The notes: a model not told the origin generated them from the sequence alone. A stretch of 64,000 nucleotides of DNA from Flavobacteriaceae bacterium NBU2977 (GCA_019931105.1 JAIOUW010000002.1:124001-188000); one strand, 5' to 3'. Counted from the stretch's first letter, positions 36,984 through 46,048 are shown. Numbers and translations are program-made.

Positions 36984-37019
36984 TTTGAATGAATTTAATT
37001 CTTCAATTCCTTATTTTTG
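36984..37019 (+). promoter_or_regulatory. Probable promoter of the Lrp-family gene
   Basis: TTTG (36984-36987) and TATTTTTG (37012-37019) fit the TTTG/TAnnTTTG pattern; the 24-base spacer is at the long end. The start codon lies 16 bases after the -7 box, so the leader would be very short. Confidence 0.5.
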
Positions 37020-37035
37020 CTAAAATTTTGTGAAT

Positions 37036-37515
37036 ATGGCCAAAGTTAAGTTAGACGAAATAGATCATCAGATTCTTGATTTATTGATAGATAATACGCG
37101 AACTCCCTTTACCGATATTGCTAAAAAATTGCTTATTTCGGCCGGAACGGTACACGTTCGGGTAAAAAAGATGGAGGATGCCGGAATAATAAAAGGGTCG
37201 TCACTGACACTTGATTATGTAAAATTGGGGTATGCCTTTATCGCCTATGTCGGTATTTTTTTAGAAAAGACCCACCAAACAAAGTTTGTCTTGGAACGGT
37301 TGGATCAAATACCCAATGTTACTGTGGCCCATATAACAACGGGCAAATTCAACATCTTTTGCAAAATACGTGCTAGGGATACCAATCATGCGAAAAACAT
37401 TATTTTCAAGATCGACGACATTGATGGAATAAGTCGTACCGAAACCATGATTTCATTGGAAGAAAGCATCAATGATAAAAAAAGATTGATGCATACGATT
37501 TTTAACGAAATATAG
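37036..37515 (+). CDS. Lrp/AsnC-family transcriptional regulator
   Basis: With ATG 37036 the protein has 159 residues: an N-terminal helix-turn-helix (LDEIDHQILDLLIDNTRTPF, then SAGTVHVRVKKMEDAGII) and a C-terminal RAM ligand-binding domain (YVGIFLEKTHQTKFVLERL to MISLEESI). Such proteins sense amino acids and control their metabolism. A GTG six bases earlier is the other start option. The target is unknown; proline dehydrogenase and alanine dehydrogenase genes lie within 6 kb. A terminator follows. Confidence 0.9.
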   Translation: MAKVKLDEIDHQILDLLIDNTRTPFTDIAKKLLISAGTVHVRVKKMEDAGIIKGSSLTLDYVKLGYAFIAYVGIFLEKTHQTKFVLERLDQIPNVTVAHITTGKFNIFCKIRARDTNHAKNIIFKIDDIDGISRTETMISLEESINDKKRLMHTIFNEI

Positions 37516-37546
37516 CACTAAAGATTTATCGTCGAATTCTGACCAT

Positions 37547-37568
37547 GTTCCGTAACCGGAACTTTTTT
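37547..37568 (+). terminator. Terminator hairpin directly before the DinB start
   Basis: GTTCCG/CGGAAC with a four-base loop (taac) is followed by six T. It lies 31 bases after the Lrp stop and ends only 4 bases before the ATG of the next gene. Confidence 0.75.
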
Positions 37569-37572
37569 AGCT

Positions 37573-38094
37573 ATGAGAACCACCGACATAATACTTCCCT
37601 TACCAGAACCATTCTATAAAAAGTATATTGATACATTGGGTGATGTCGAATTGATGGACATGCTCAGGAGGCAGATGAACAACTTCCCAAAGTTCATTGA
37701 AAGCATCCCGGATGATCAAATGGACTATTCGTACGGCGAAGGCAAATGGACAATTACCGAAGTGCTATTGCACATAATCGATTCTGAACGTGTTTTTCAG
37801 TATCGGGCCCTGCGTTTTTGTCGTGGGGACAAAACACCATTGCCAGGTTTCGAACAAGACCTTTATGTTGCCGGTCTTAATACAAAAAGATATACCAAAG
37901 AAAGTATAATCGAAGAATACAAAACGGTTCGCAGATCTACGATTGCACTTTTTGCTAATCTCGATAGAAGTAAGCTTGAGCTAAAAGGGTTGGCCAGTGA
38001 TCTGGAATGGAGCGTTGCTGCATTGGGTTTTGTAATATGTGGCCATCAGCGCTATCACAGAAATGTTATAAGGGAAAGATACCTGAAGGCTTAG
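37573..38094 (+). CDS. DinB-family protein
   Basis: The 173-residue four-helix-bundle protein has the metal-binding His triad of the DinB/YfiT group: HIIDSERV near residue 73 and GHQRYHRNVI near residue 157, plus GEGKWTITEVLLH. Family members are often thiol-dependent transferases or of unknown role. It overlaps the converging gene by 4 bases at their stops. The terminator ahead of it leaves unclear where its own promoter is. Confidence 0.87.
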   Translation: MRTTDIILPLPEPFYKKYIDTLGDVELMDMLRRQMNNFPKFIESIPDDQMDYSYGEGKWTITEVLLHIIDSERVFQYRALRFCRGDKTPLPGFEQDLYVAGLNTKRYTKESIIEEYKTVRRSTIALFANLDRSKLELKGLASDLEWSVAALGFVICGHQRYHRNVIRERYLKA

Positions 38095-38438
38095 TCAAAG
38101 TCGAACTCGTCTTCGGTATCAGAATCGATGCCCTTTTCCAGCTCCATACCATTTGAATCAACTTCTTCAAGCACTGGGTCCGCGTCGACCTCCTCGTCGA
38201 TTTCCAGTTCTTTTTCAATGTTGTCTTCGAAGTTCGAAATAAAGTTCGCCAAACTTTTGCTGATTTTGACAAGGTACATGACATCGTCCGTCCTTAACTC
38301 TACGGCTTCTACAATTTCACCGCTAAGGTTCTTGAACGATATGATATCGTCATCTCCGTACCCGTCGGGGTAGGTCTCGATCAGTAATGCGGCCAACTGG
38401 TGGTCCAACTTTTTGTAATCTACAATTTTACGTAACAT
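38091..38438 (-). CDS. Acidic conserved hypothetical protein
   Basis: The 115-residue protein has a folded N-terminal half (MLRKIVDYKKLDHQLAALLI, then SFKNLSGEIVEAVELRTDDVMYLVKIS) and a very acidic C-terminal half ending TEDEFDFD. I recognise the N-terminal text from flavobacterial genomes, without an established role; nothing supports a primase or other enzyme. Its stop overlaps that of the DinB gene. Confidence 0.8.
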   Translation of the reverse strand: MLRKIVDYKKLDHQLAALLIETYPDGYGDDDIISFKNLSGEIVEAVELRTDDVMYLVKISKSLANFISNFEDNIEKELEIDEEVDADPVLEEVDSNGMELEKGIDSDTEDEFDFD

Positions 38439-38531
38439 AAGTAGGTCGTTTGGCTTGTTGGTTAGACAAAGCGGTTAATCACATCTTCAGTTTAATCGTT
38501 TTGAACAGTTATACCGATAACGAAAACTTTC

Positions 38532-38560
38532 AACCAATCTATATATTTTTCAGATTGGTT
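38532..38560. repeat. Perfect 9-bp inverted repeat between aroB and the acidic protein gene
   Basis: AACCAATCT (38532-38540) pairs fully with AGATTGGTT (38552-38560) across an 11-base loop. It lies 40 bases after the aroB stop on the minus strand, but no T run follows on that strand, so a classical terminator is doubtful. Confidence 0.4.
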
Positions 38561-38600
38561 CGCGCAAAGAGTTGTCAAATGTAGATTTTAGTATATGAAG

Positions 38601-39689
38601 TTATTGTTCCGCGTAGTAAGCAAAGGCTTCCACTAGTAAATTCTCAGGAACACGGACATCGATCTTAGGAGATCCGATGGTTTCAAGAAGTACGAAGTTG
38701 ATATTGCCATGGCTGTTTTTCTTGTCAAATTTTAAAAGGGATAGAATTTGCTTGATGTCATCGTTCAAAAATTCTACTTTGCCATACCGACCTACGAACG
38801 ACGTCGTGATTTCGGTCAATTCATTTTCAGGAAGCCCTGTTAGTTTATAAGAAAGATATGCTTCCATTACCATGCCTATGGCAATGGCTTCGCCATGCAG
38901 CAAGAGTTCGTGCGATTCACTATCCAAAAAATACGACTCGATAGCATGTCCCAATGTATGGCCGAAGTTCAAGACTTTTCTAAGGTTCAGTTCGGTCGGA
39001 TCTTTCATGACCACATGGTTTTTGATCTGAACCGATTTATGGATCGACTCGTCCAAACCATTGAAATCGGAAACCTTATTAAGTATTTTCCAATATTGGG
39101 GATCCAGTATTAATCCATGTTTCAGCATTTCGGCAAAGCCGCTCTGAAGCTGTCGTGGTTCAAGGGTCGAAAGAAAATCGGTCACTATAAGAACCATTTC
39201 AGGTTGGTTGATCACCCCGATCTGATTCTTTAAGGCACCAAGATCTACACCCGTTTTTCCTCCTACCGAAGCATCGACCATGGCCAAGAGAGTAGAGGGT
39301 ATGTTGATGAATTTAATGCCCCTCTTGAAAGTGGAGGCCACAAAACCGCCCAAATCCGTTATTACCCCGCCCCCAAGGTTTATCAAAAGACTTTTACGAT
39401 CGGCATCGAAATCAGAAAGCGTATTCCAAACGTTAAGACAAGTTGATATGTTCTTGTTGGCTTCGCCAGAAACTATCTCTATGATCTGCATTGATTTTGA
39501 ACCGCTTACCGCTTGAAAGAATAGGGGTAGACAATGTCTTTTCGTATTCTCGTCCACCAGTATGAATATTTTTGAGTACGCGATCTTTTTCAAGTGCTCA
39601 TTAAGTGCCTGAAAAGCAAGAGTGTTAAAATACACGGCGTATTCAGATGTGATAATCGAGTGCTTGTCGGTTCTTTGCATGGCTTTCAT
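38601..39689 (-). CDS. aroB: 3-dehydroquinate synthase
   Basis: The 362-residue enzyme makes 3-dehydroquinate in the shikimate pathway. Marks are the NAD site NLGGGVITDLGGFVASTFKRG (cited by GGGVITDLGGF), TLLAMVDASVGGKTGVD, and the zinc ligands in LNFGHTLGHAIE and HGEAIAIGM. The size is normal. It is divergent from proline dehydrogenase, with 104 bases between the starts. A start three codons downstream (MQRTDK) is possible. Confidence 0.95.
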   Translation of the reverse strand: MKAMQRTDKHSIITSEYAVYFNTLAFQALNEHLKKIAYSKIFILVDENTKRHCLPLFFQAVSGSKSMQIIEIVSGEANKNISTCLNVWNTLSDFDADRKSLLINLGGGVITDLGGFVASTFKRGIKFINIPSTLLAMVDASVGGKTGVDLGALKNQIGVINQPEMVLIVTDFLSTLEPRQLQSGFAEMLKHGLILDPQYWKILNKVSDFNGLDESIHKSVQIKNHVVMKDPTELNLRKVLNFGHTLGHAIESYFLDSESHELLLHGEAIAIGMVMEAYLSYKLTGLPENELTEITTSFVGRYGKVEFLNDDIKQILSLLKFDKKNSHGNINFVLLETIGSPKIDVRVPENLLVEAFAYYAEQ

Positions 39690-39763
39690 AAAACGGTTTA
39701 TCCATCAGGATTATGACACAAAATAAAGGTTAATTTTTATCAAAAGAATACAATTAACGTCTT

Positions 39764-39771
39764 TATATTTG
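39764..39771 (+). promoter_or_regulatory. -7 element of the proline dehydrogenase promoter
   Basis: TATATTTG matches TAnnTTTG exactly and lies 22 bases before the ATG. The -33 box is weak (T-rich text near 39734-39739). Confidence 0.5.
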
Positions 39772-39793
39772 GGTCGCTAAAAAATCGACAAAA

Positions 39794-40960
39794 ATGGACA
39801 GGATTTTTGAGGATACTGCAACGGCGTTCGCTTTGAAGACCGATTCTGAGTTGGAGCGTGCCTATTTTTTGTTCAAAATGATAGCGAACGAGCCCTTGGT
39901 GCGCATGGGTACCGCTGTGACCAATTTTGCCATTAAGGCGCACTTGCCCGTCGAAGGTCTGATTCGTGCGACCGTTTTTGACCATTTTTGCGGAGGGGTC
40001 AACGAAATTGACTGCCTTCCGGTAGTTGATAAGATGTGGGGAAAAGGAGTTTGTTCCATTTTGGATTATTCGGTCGAGGGAAAGGATACCGAAGACCCTT
40101 TGGACGATGCACTTCAGATGATCCTGAAAGTACTCACCTTTGTGAAAGAAAAAGAGGCCATTCCCTTTGCCGTTTTCAAACCAACCGGGTATGGTCGAAT
40201 CGCTCTTTTCAAAAAAATAGGGGAAGGAAAAATACTCGATGCTTCGGAACAAGCGGAATGGGACCGGGTAGTGGCACGTTTCGACAAGACCTGTAAAAAA
40301 GCCTATGATTTGGACGTATCGTTGCTAATAGACGCCGAAGAAAGCTGGATGCAAGATGCCGCCGATACTTTGACCGAAGCTATGATGCAAAAGTACAACA
40401 AGAAGAAAACCATCGTGTTCAATACTCTGCAAATGTACCGGTGGGACCGTTTTGACTATCTCAAGGCCTTACATCAAAGAGCTAAGGAAGGCGGATTTAA
40501 AATCGGAATCAAAGCGGTTCGCGGGGCCTATATGGAAAAAGAGAATGAAAGGGCCGAGAAAAAAGGATATCCTTCCCCTATCTGTGCATCGAAAAAAGAA
40601 ACCGATGAAAATTTTGATACTGCCGTCAGCTATATGATAGATAATCTTGACGATATATCACTTTTTGCGGGAACTCATAATGAAGAAAGTTGCTACAAAT
40701 TAATGCAGCTCATGAAAGAGGCAGGAATTGCCAACTCAGACCCAAGAATCTGGTTCGGTCAACTCTATGGTATGAGCGATCATATATCGTTCAACCTGGC
40801 CGCAAAAAAATATAATGTGGCCAAGTACCTTCCGTTCGGCCCCGTGCGCGATGTGATGCCCTATCTGATAAGAAGGGCGGAAGAAAATACTTCGGTTGCC
40901 GGCCAGACAACACGAGAGCTATCCTTATTGAAAAAAGAACGCAAGCGACGGAAAATATAG
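39794..40960 (+). CDS. Proline dehydrogenase (monofunctional)
   Basis: The 388-residue FAD enzyme oxidises L-proline to pyrroline-5-carboxylate. Signature segments are IGIKAVRGAYMEKENERA, FAGTHNEES, WFGQLYGMSDHISFNLA and YLIRRAEENTS at the C-terminus. It is the single-domain form; the second enzyme (P5C dehydrogenase) is not in the window. It is separate from the hydroxyproline operon at the window start. A good -7 promoter element precedes it. Confidence 0.93.
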   Translation: MDRIFEDTATAFALKTDSELERAYFLFKMIANEPLVRMGTAVTNFAIKAHLPVEGLIRATVFDHFCGGVNEIDCLPVVDKMWGKGVCSILDYSVEGKDTEDPLDDALQMILKVLTFVKEKEAIPFAVFKPTGYGRIALFKKIGEGKILDASEQAEWDRVVARFDKTCKKAYDLDVSLLIDAEESWMQDAADTLTEAMMQKYNKKKTIVFNTLQMYRWDRFDYLKALHQRAKEGGFKIGIKAVRGAYMEKENERAEKKGYPSPICASKKETDENFDTAVSYMIDNLDDISLFAGTHNEESCYKLMQLMKEAGIANSDPRIWFGQLYGMSDHISFNLAAKKYNVAKYLPFGPVRDVMPYLIRRAEENTSVAGQTTRELSLLKKERKRRKI

Positions 40961-40998
40961 TCGATACACAAAAGAATCCAGTGCCATTCTGCCAGGCT

Positions 40999-41379
40999 TT
41001 ATTGATGCAGATCGACCGCCACGACTTTATCTTCGCAGTTCTTGACTTCGAGTACGGCAGGCCCGTTGTTGATTTCGCCCTCTATAAAGTAGAATTTACA
41101 AGGCTTTGATTTGGTATCGCTGCTTCCAAAATCTACATCCCCTTCAAGAAAAAAATGTGCTATATCGGTTGAATCTATTATTTTATCGGCGATCATATCA
41201 GAAATCCGATCTGAATATTCCAAAGGTTTCGACCTAATATCCTTTAATGTTCTACAATTGGGCAGATAGCAGAAAGAAACCCCGGTTTCTTCCGATTTTT
41301 TCTTGAAGAAGAATGCCAAAAAAACCATTCCTATAGAAAGCCCGAGAAGGTAAAATCCCAAACGCTTTAAAAAAGCCAT
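40999..41379 (-). CDS. DUF4258-family membrane-anchored protein
   Basis: The 126-residue protein has one N-terminal membrane segment (FYLLGLSIGMVFLAFFF) followed by a soluble domain with FCYLPNCRTLKDIRSKPLEYS and CKFYFIEGEINNGPAVLEVKNCEDKVVAVDL (cited in part). It resembles DUF4258 proteins found downstream of ald in flavobacteria. No function is known. It is 8 bases after the ald stop, so the two share a transcript. Confidence 0.75.
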   Translation of the reverse strand: MAFLKRLGFYLLGLSIGMVFLAFFFKKKSEETGVSFCYLPNCRTLKDIRSKPLEYSDRISDMIADKIIDSTDIAHFFLEGDVDFGSSDTKSKPCKFYFIEGEINNGPAVLEVKNCEDKVVAVDLHQ

Positions 41380-41387
41380 TGTTTTGA

Positions 41388-42587
41388 TTAAAATATGAGG
41401 AAATTAATATCGCTGTACTGCAAGTCGAACCATTCGCCGACCGATTTATTGGTCAAAATTCCGTGGTAAAGATACAGCCCATTTCGCAAACCCTTGTCGA
41501 ACCGTAGTGAATTTTCGAGTCCACCATCCTCTCCGAGCTTCAATAGGTAGGGCGTAAAGATATTGCTGATAGAAATTGACGCTGTTTTCGGGTACCTTGA
41601 TGGAATATTGGGTACGGCATAATGAATGACCCCGAATTTTTCGCGGGTAGGTTTGTCATGAGTGGTTATCTCGCTGGTCTCAAAACAGCCACCCGTATCG
41701 ATACTGACATCGATGATCACGGCCCCTTTCTTCATATGCTCGACCATACTGCTGGAAACAACTACGGGCGCGCGGTCTTTTCCCCTAGTGGCTCCAATCG
41801 CGACATCACAACGTTTTAAAGCCTTTAGGAGGTTTTTGGGCTGGATCGTCGATGTATAAACGGTCTGTTTAAGATTGGTCTGAATGTTACGCAATTTGGT
41901 TATCGAATTATCGAACACCTTAATATTTCCGCCAAGGCCGAGGGCCGATCTTGCCGCAAATTCACCGACCGTACCGGCACCGATGATAACAACTTCAACG
42001 GGAGGCACCCCACTTATATTTCCGAACATAAGTCCATTGCCTTTGTTGGTCTTCGACATGATCTCCGAAGCAATGAGCACCGAGGATATTCCCGCAATTT
42101 CACTTAGTGACCGCACAGCAGGGTACTTACCGTCTTCATCACGAATATATTCGAACGCCACGGCCGTTATCCTTTTTTTTGCCAATTCCTCAAAATAGTT
42201 CTTTGACTGTGTTTTGATCTGCAATGCCGATATTATGGTGGTCTGGGGGTTCATGAGATCGATTTCGGCCAAAGTCGGCGGTTCGACTTTTAGAAGTAAG
42301 GGGCAACCAAAAACTTTTTTGGTGTCCTTGGTGATTTCGGCCCCGGCATCGGTGTATTCGATGTCTGAATAATGGGCACCTTCACCGGCCCCCGCCTCAA
42401 TAAGTACACGGTGCCCGTGCGCCGTAATCGCGTTGACGGCGTCGGGGGTTAGACAAATACGCTTTTCCTGATATTGGTTTTCTTTTGGTATACCAATGAA
42501 AAGTTCACCTTTTTGTTTTAAGACCTCTAGGGTTTCTTCTTGTGGAAGCAATTGCTGCCTGCTAAATGGCGAAGTTGGTCGATCCAT
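41388..42587 (-). CDS. ald: Alanine dehydrogenase
   Basis: The 399-residue protein belongs to the alanine dehydrogenase/PntA N-terminal family: IGIPKENQYQEKRICLTPDAV, the substrate region HRVLIEAGAGEGAHYSD, the NAD fold VVIIGAGTVGEFAARSALG, and DVSIDTGGCFETSEITTH. It interconverts alanine and pyruvate with ammonia release. The sequence AVNAITAHGHRV and the slightly long N-terminus are typical for Bacteroidota members. The DUF4258 gene follows. Confidence 0.88.
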   Translation of the reverse strand: MDRPTSPFSRQQLLPQEETLEVLKQKGELFIGIPKENQYQEKRICLTPDAVNAITAHGHRVLIEAGAGEGAHYSDIEYTDAGAEITKDTKKVFGCPLLLKVEPPTLAEIDLMNPQTTIISALQIKTQSKNYFEELAKKRITAVAFEYIRDEDGKYPAVRSLSEIAGISSVLIASEIMSKTNKGNGLMFGNISGVPPVEVVIIGAGTVGEFAARSALGLGGNIKVFDNSITKLRNIQTNLKQTVYTSTIQPKNLLKALKRCDVAIGATRGKDRAPVVVSSSMVEHMKKGAVIIDVSIDTGGCFETSEITTHDKPTREKFGVIHYAVPNIPSRYPKTASISISNIFTPYLLKLGEDGGLENSLRFDKGLRNGLYLYHGILTNKSVGEWFDLQYSDINFLIF

Positions 42588-42680
42588 GTAATCAAAATAA
42601 AGTCAGGGACTGCAATAGCAGCAAGAAAATTAAAATTACACTTTTTTGATGAAACGAAGGGCTATAACATCAACTACTCT

Positions 42681-43349
42681 CTAGAATTTTAAGTGAAGAT
42701 GATTCTGTACGTAGTGTTGAAATTGCTTGAAATACGATTCCAATTTTTTTGTTGACAATAAATAATCGATTCTTTCCGAAAATGATAGCTCGGTAAGATC
42801 AACGGGGTCTTCCTCAATGTCTTTATTTGCAGGGGATGAGTCGTTATCCTTATGTTTTTCCCTAAGCATTTCCAATTCGGCTTCCATGGCCTCTAAATCG
42901 ATACCATGCACATGACGGTCGTATAATCTAATCCGAATCAAATAAACGAAGGGTATTACTACCATACAAACGGGTAAGAGCCAAAGCAAGTTGTCCGTGT
43001 CAACAATGTTGTCATCCGAATAGATTACCTCGAAAAGTTGAAAGGCATACATCGAAATAGGGATTAAAATAATGTGATACCACCAATGCTTACAGGTGAA
43101 AAACCACATTATCAACAGGTAGAAAGGAACTATTTTACTCAAAAGAAACCAACCATAGGTACTCAGGTCTGCAAAACCATTTCGATCGAACGTAAGGCCA
43201 AGAAATTCTATTGTTGCTTCTGGGTTGCCGGGAAGATATTGATGTAATTTAAAGACGAAAGGAGAAATAATAATTAGGAATATACCAATAGAATCAATCA
43301 GGAGCCTTCTTTTGGCCTTAGCACTTTTTTCTGACAATCTCTTCTTCAT
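42681..43349 (-). CDS. Membrane protein of unknown function
   Basis: The 222-residue protein has a basic N-terminus (MKKRLSEKSAKAKRRLL), about four hydrophobic segments (DSIGIFLIIISPFVFKL, IVPFYLLIMWFFT, HIILIPISMYAFQLF and LWLLPVCMVVIPFVYLI) and a long charged cytoplasmic tail with coiled-coil character (LEAMEAELEMLREKHKD). I do not recognise a family. It is 93 bases upstream of ald on the same strand. Confidence 0.75.
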   Translation of the reverse strand: MKKRLSEKSAKAKRRLLIDSIGIFLIIISPFVFKLHQYLPGNPEATIEFLGLTFDRNGFADLSTYGWFLLSKIVPFYLLIMWFFTCKHWWYHIILIPISMYAFQLFEVIYSDDNIVDTDNLLWLLPVCMVVIPFVYLIRIRLYDRHVHGIDLEAMEAELEMLREKHKDNDSSPANKDIEEDPVDLTELSFSERIDYLLSTKKLESYFKQFQHYVQNHLHLKF

Positions 43350-43545
43350 CGTACCTTGGAATTACATTATGGCATTAATTCTTGTAACGAAGAAAAGGGC
43401 AATTTATTGATTGCCCTAATTACTAAATACGTTAAAATCGATTAAGTGCAGTATTTAACCCACCATCTACAACTTAAATAAATCGTCAAGTTTCCTCTAA
43501 CTATAAATGTTTGTTGCTTTAGGTGATACGCCTAACCCTCCAAAC

Positions 43546-43683
43546 TTAATCCTTTTGAGATGGTATTTTGGTCTTATCTACGCCATTATCGTACAAATCG
43601 TCCTCGGCGGTATTTGGTGTACAAGAAGCGGCCAATAATGCAAAACTGGCCATCAAGGCGAATAAAATTTTTCTAGTGTTCAT
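43546..43683 (-). CDS. 45-residue putative lipoprotein
   Basis: On the minus strand, ATG at 43683 opens a 45-residue frame with a full lipoprotein signal: MNTRKILFALMASFALLAAS then Cys21. The mature peptide is only 25 residues, TPNTAEDDLYDNGVDKTKIP and a short end, acidic and probably unstructured. The start follows an A-rich stretch (ccaaaaag), as expected here. Similar tiny lipoproteins occur in flavobacteria; the role is unknown. It lies in a 640-base region otherwise without genes, between the membrane protein and tsaE. Confidence 0.7.
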   Translation of the reverse strand: MNTRKILFALMASFALLAASCTPNTAEDDLYDNGVDKTKIPSQKD

Positions 43684-43990
43684 CTTTTTGGGGTTTTTAG
43701 TTTAGAATTCTTACAACTACTTGCTGCGAATGTAAGAATAAAAACTATTAAAATGTGTATTTCAACGGAAAAATTAAACATTTTGTCCCAAAAAAATGCA
43801 TTTCATCGGAATTACGGGATAAAAGAGGGCATCTAAAAAAGTCAATTTAAACCTATTGTCAGGTTGATCTTGTCAAAACCCAAATTATTTACGGTCAATA
43901 AGTCAGAATAATTCGACAGGCTCAATATGACATTCGATCGTATTTTTTAGACCCTCTCTTTTTAAGGGATGTATTTAAGTATGGTCGAGT
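43684..43990. other. Non-coding interval between tsaE and the small lipoprotein gene
   Basis: About 307 bases, AT-rich, with stops in all frames. I see no gene or clear terminator. A short stretch at 43914-43935 (tcgacaggctcaatatgaca) resembles a motif that recurs between genes in flavobacterial genomes, from memory. The promoter of the small lipoprotein should be here, on the minus strand. Confidence 0.4.
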
Positions 43991-44410
43991 TCAAATGTTG
44001 GTGATATGAAGTTCACGAGTTACCTCGTCCAAAATTTCAATTTGGATCTCAGTCCTTTCGATCGGTAGAAAAGAGGGTATTTTTTCAGGCCACTCCATAA
44101 AGACCCAACAGTCTTGGGCCAAGTAATCTTCGAGCCCCAAATCCAAGGCCTCGGTTTCATCATTAAGGCGGTAAAAATCAAAATGGTACCCTAAAAGATT
44201 TCCTTCTTGAAAGTGATATTCATTGACAATGCCAAAGGTAGGGCTATTGGCCGTGTCGTGTCCCTCCAGTTGCTTGACCAATGCTTTGATCAATGTTGTC
44301 TTGCCCGCACCCATGGTGCCATAAAAACATAAAGTTTTTGAGGTAGCGGCATTTAATATTAGCTCGGCGGTTTCTTTTAATTGCCCGATGTTATAATGTT
44401 TTGACAGCAC
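43991..44410 (-). CDS. tsaE: tRNA threonylcarbamoyladenosine biosynthesis ATPase TsaE
   Basis: The 139-residue protein has Walker A GTMGAGKTTLIKAL (residues 31-38 core), then GHDTANSPTFGIVNEY and HFDFYRL, all hallmarks of TsaE. It works with TsaB and TsaD to build t6A37 on tRNAs. The start is GTG 44410, which gives the normal family length. It lies 93 bases downstream of porX. Confidence 0.94.
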   Translation of the reverse strand: MLSKHYNIGQLKETAELILNAATSKTLCFYGTMGAGKTTLIKALVKQLEGHDTANSPTFGIVNEYHFQEGNLLGYHFDFYRLNDETEALDLGLEDYLAQDCWVFMEWPEKIPSFLPIERTEIQIEILDEVTRELHITNI

Positions 44411-44503
44411 TACATTACGATTTCATTAATTCTACTTGCCGCAACAACGACAAAGAGTTCGAAGTAAATCTGTCGTTGAAGCATTGAATTGCTAATATAC
44501 TTT

Positions 44504-46048
44504 TCATCTTGGTTCTAACACAATGTAGGGAATGATCATTTCCTCCAAAGATACGCCGCCATGCTGATAGGTGTTTCGGTAATAATTTACATAATGGTTA
44601 TAGTTGTTCGGGTATGCAAAGAAAAGGTCATTTTTCGCAAAAATAAACGAACTGCTCATGTTTATGCTTGGTAAATGAATACGGCGCGGATCACGGGCCT
44701 CCAAAACATCCTTTTCTTCATAAGATAGGCTTCGACCTGTTTTGTAGCGCAGATTTAGACTGGTATCCTTGTCGCCGATGACCTTTGACGGTTGCTTTAC
44801 ATTGATGGTTCCATGGTCGGTCGTGATGATCAGTTTCATGCCCATTCCCTGGGCTTGCTGAATGATTTCCAATAGCGGGGAATTCTTGAACCAACTTTGG
44901 GTCAACGAACGATATGACTTGTCGTTGGATGCCAATTCTTTGATAACATCCATTTCGGTCTTTGAATGTGAAAGCATATCGACGAAATTATATACTATGG
45001 CGGTAAGGTCGTTGTCTTTTTGAGATCTAAAATTTTGTGACAACTGTCTTCCCTGTTTCAGACTGCTGATTTTATGATATTCCCACTTTATATCAAGTCC
45101 TAATCGTTTGATCTGTTCATTGAGAAATTTGTTCTCAAAAAGATTTTTTCCACCCTCATCGGTATCATTTTTCCACCATTGCGGATATTTTTTTTCCATA
45201 TCCAATGGCATCAATCCCGAAAAAATCGCGTTGCGCGCATATTGGGTCGCGGTAGGTAAAATGCTGAAATACGATTTTTCTTTGGTCTTTTTGAAAAACG
45301 AACTTACCGTGTCTTCAAAAGCATACCATTGGTCGTAGCGTAAGTTATCGATCACGACCAAAAGGGTAGGCCTGTCCTTGATTTCCGGTACAATCCACTC
45401 TTTGAACAAGGTGTGTGACATTACGGGGCCATCATGATTAACGAACCAATCGGCATAATTTTTTTCGACGAATTTTCCGAATTGGTTATTGGCCTCGACC
45501 TTTTGCGATTCCAATATTTCGAACATGCCCTTATCTTCGATTTCTTCAAGCTGCAACTCCCAATAAATCAGTTTTTTATAGAGGTCGATCCATTCTTCGA
45601 CACTATTGACCATTGAAAGGTCCATGGCAATTTTTCTAAATTCTTGTTGGTAATTGGCCGTAGTTCTTTCGGATACCAATCGCGAGTGGTCCAAGTTTTT
45701 TTTGAGTGATAAAAGTATTTGATTGGGATTCACTGGTTTAATTAGATAATCGGCAATTTTTGAGCCAATGGCTTCTTCCATTATAAACTCTTCCTCACTT
45801 TTTGTGATCATGACAACGGGTATCGAAGAATCGATGATCTTGATTTCGTTCAAGGTCTCCAATCCCGATATGCCGGGCATGTTCTCATCCAAAAAAACAA
45901 TGTCGATGCGCTGGTTCTCCAATTCTTCAAGGGCTTCCTGTCCACTTTTACAGGTAATTACTTTGTAGTTTTTTCCTTCTAGGAACAAGATGTGGGGTTT
46001 TAGCAAATCGATTTCATCGTCGACCCAGAGAATGGTTATTTCATTCAT
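44504..46048 (-). CDS. porX: PorX: response regulator with PglZ/alkaline phosphatase-like effector domain
   Basis: The 514-residue protein has an N-terminal receiver domain (Asp10-Asp11, phospho-acceptor Asp54 in FLDENMPG, Thr82 and Lys104) and a long C-terminal phosphatase-superfamily domain with LLVVIDNLRYDQW, FSILPTATQYARNAIFSG, MKLIITTDHGT and the His in YQHGGVSLEEMIIP. In Porphyromonas, PorX with PorY and SigP controls the type IX secretion system, and its effector domain hydrolyses oligonucleotide linkages. No kinase lies nearby. It is divergent from the HD-domain gene. Confidence 0.93.
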   Translation of the reverse strand: MNEITILWVDDEIDLLKPHILFLEGKNYKVITCKSGQEALEELENQRIDIVFLDENMPGISGLETLNEIKIIDSSIPVVMITKSEEEFIMEEAIGSKIADYLIKPVNPNQILLSLKKNLDHSRLVSERTTANYQQEFRKIAMDLSMVNSVEEWIDLYKKLIYWELQLEEIEDKGMFEILESQKVEANNQFGKFVEKNYADWFVNHDGPVMSHTLFKEWIVPEIKDRPTLLVVIDNLRYDQWYAFEDTVSSFFKKTKEKSYFSILPTATQYARNAIFSGLMPLDMEKKYPQWWKNDTDEGGKNLFENKFLNEQIKRLGLDIKWEYHKISSLKQGRQLSQNFRSQKDNDLTAIVYNFVDMLSHSKTEMDVIKELASNDKSYRSLTQSWFKNSPLLEIIQQAQGMGMKLIITTDHGTINVKQPSKVIGDKDTSLNLRYKTGRSLSYEEKDVLEARDPRRIHLPSINMSSSFIFAKNDLFFAYPNNYNHYVNYYRNTYQHGGVSLEEMIIPYIVLEPR

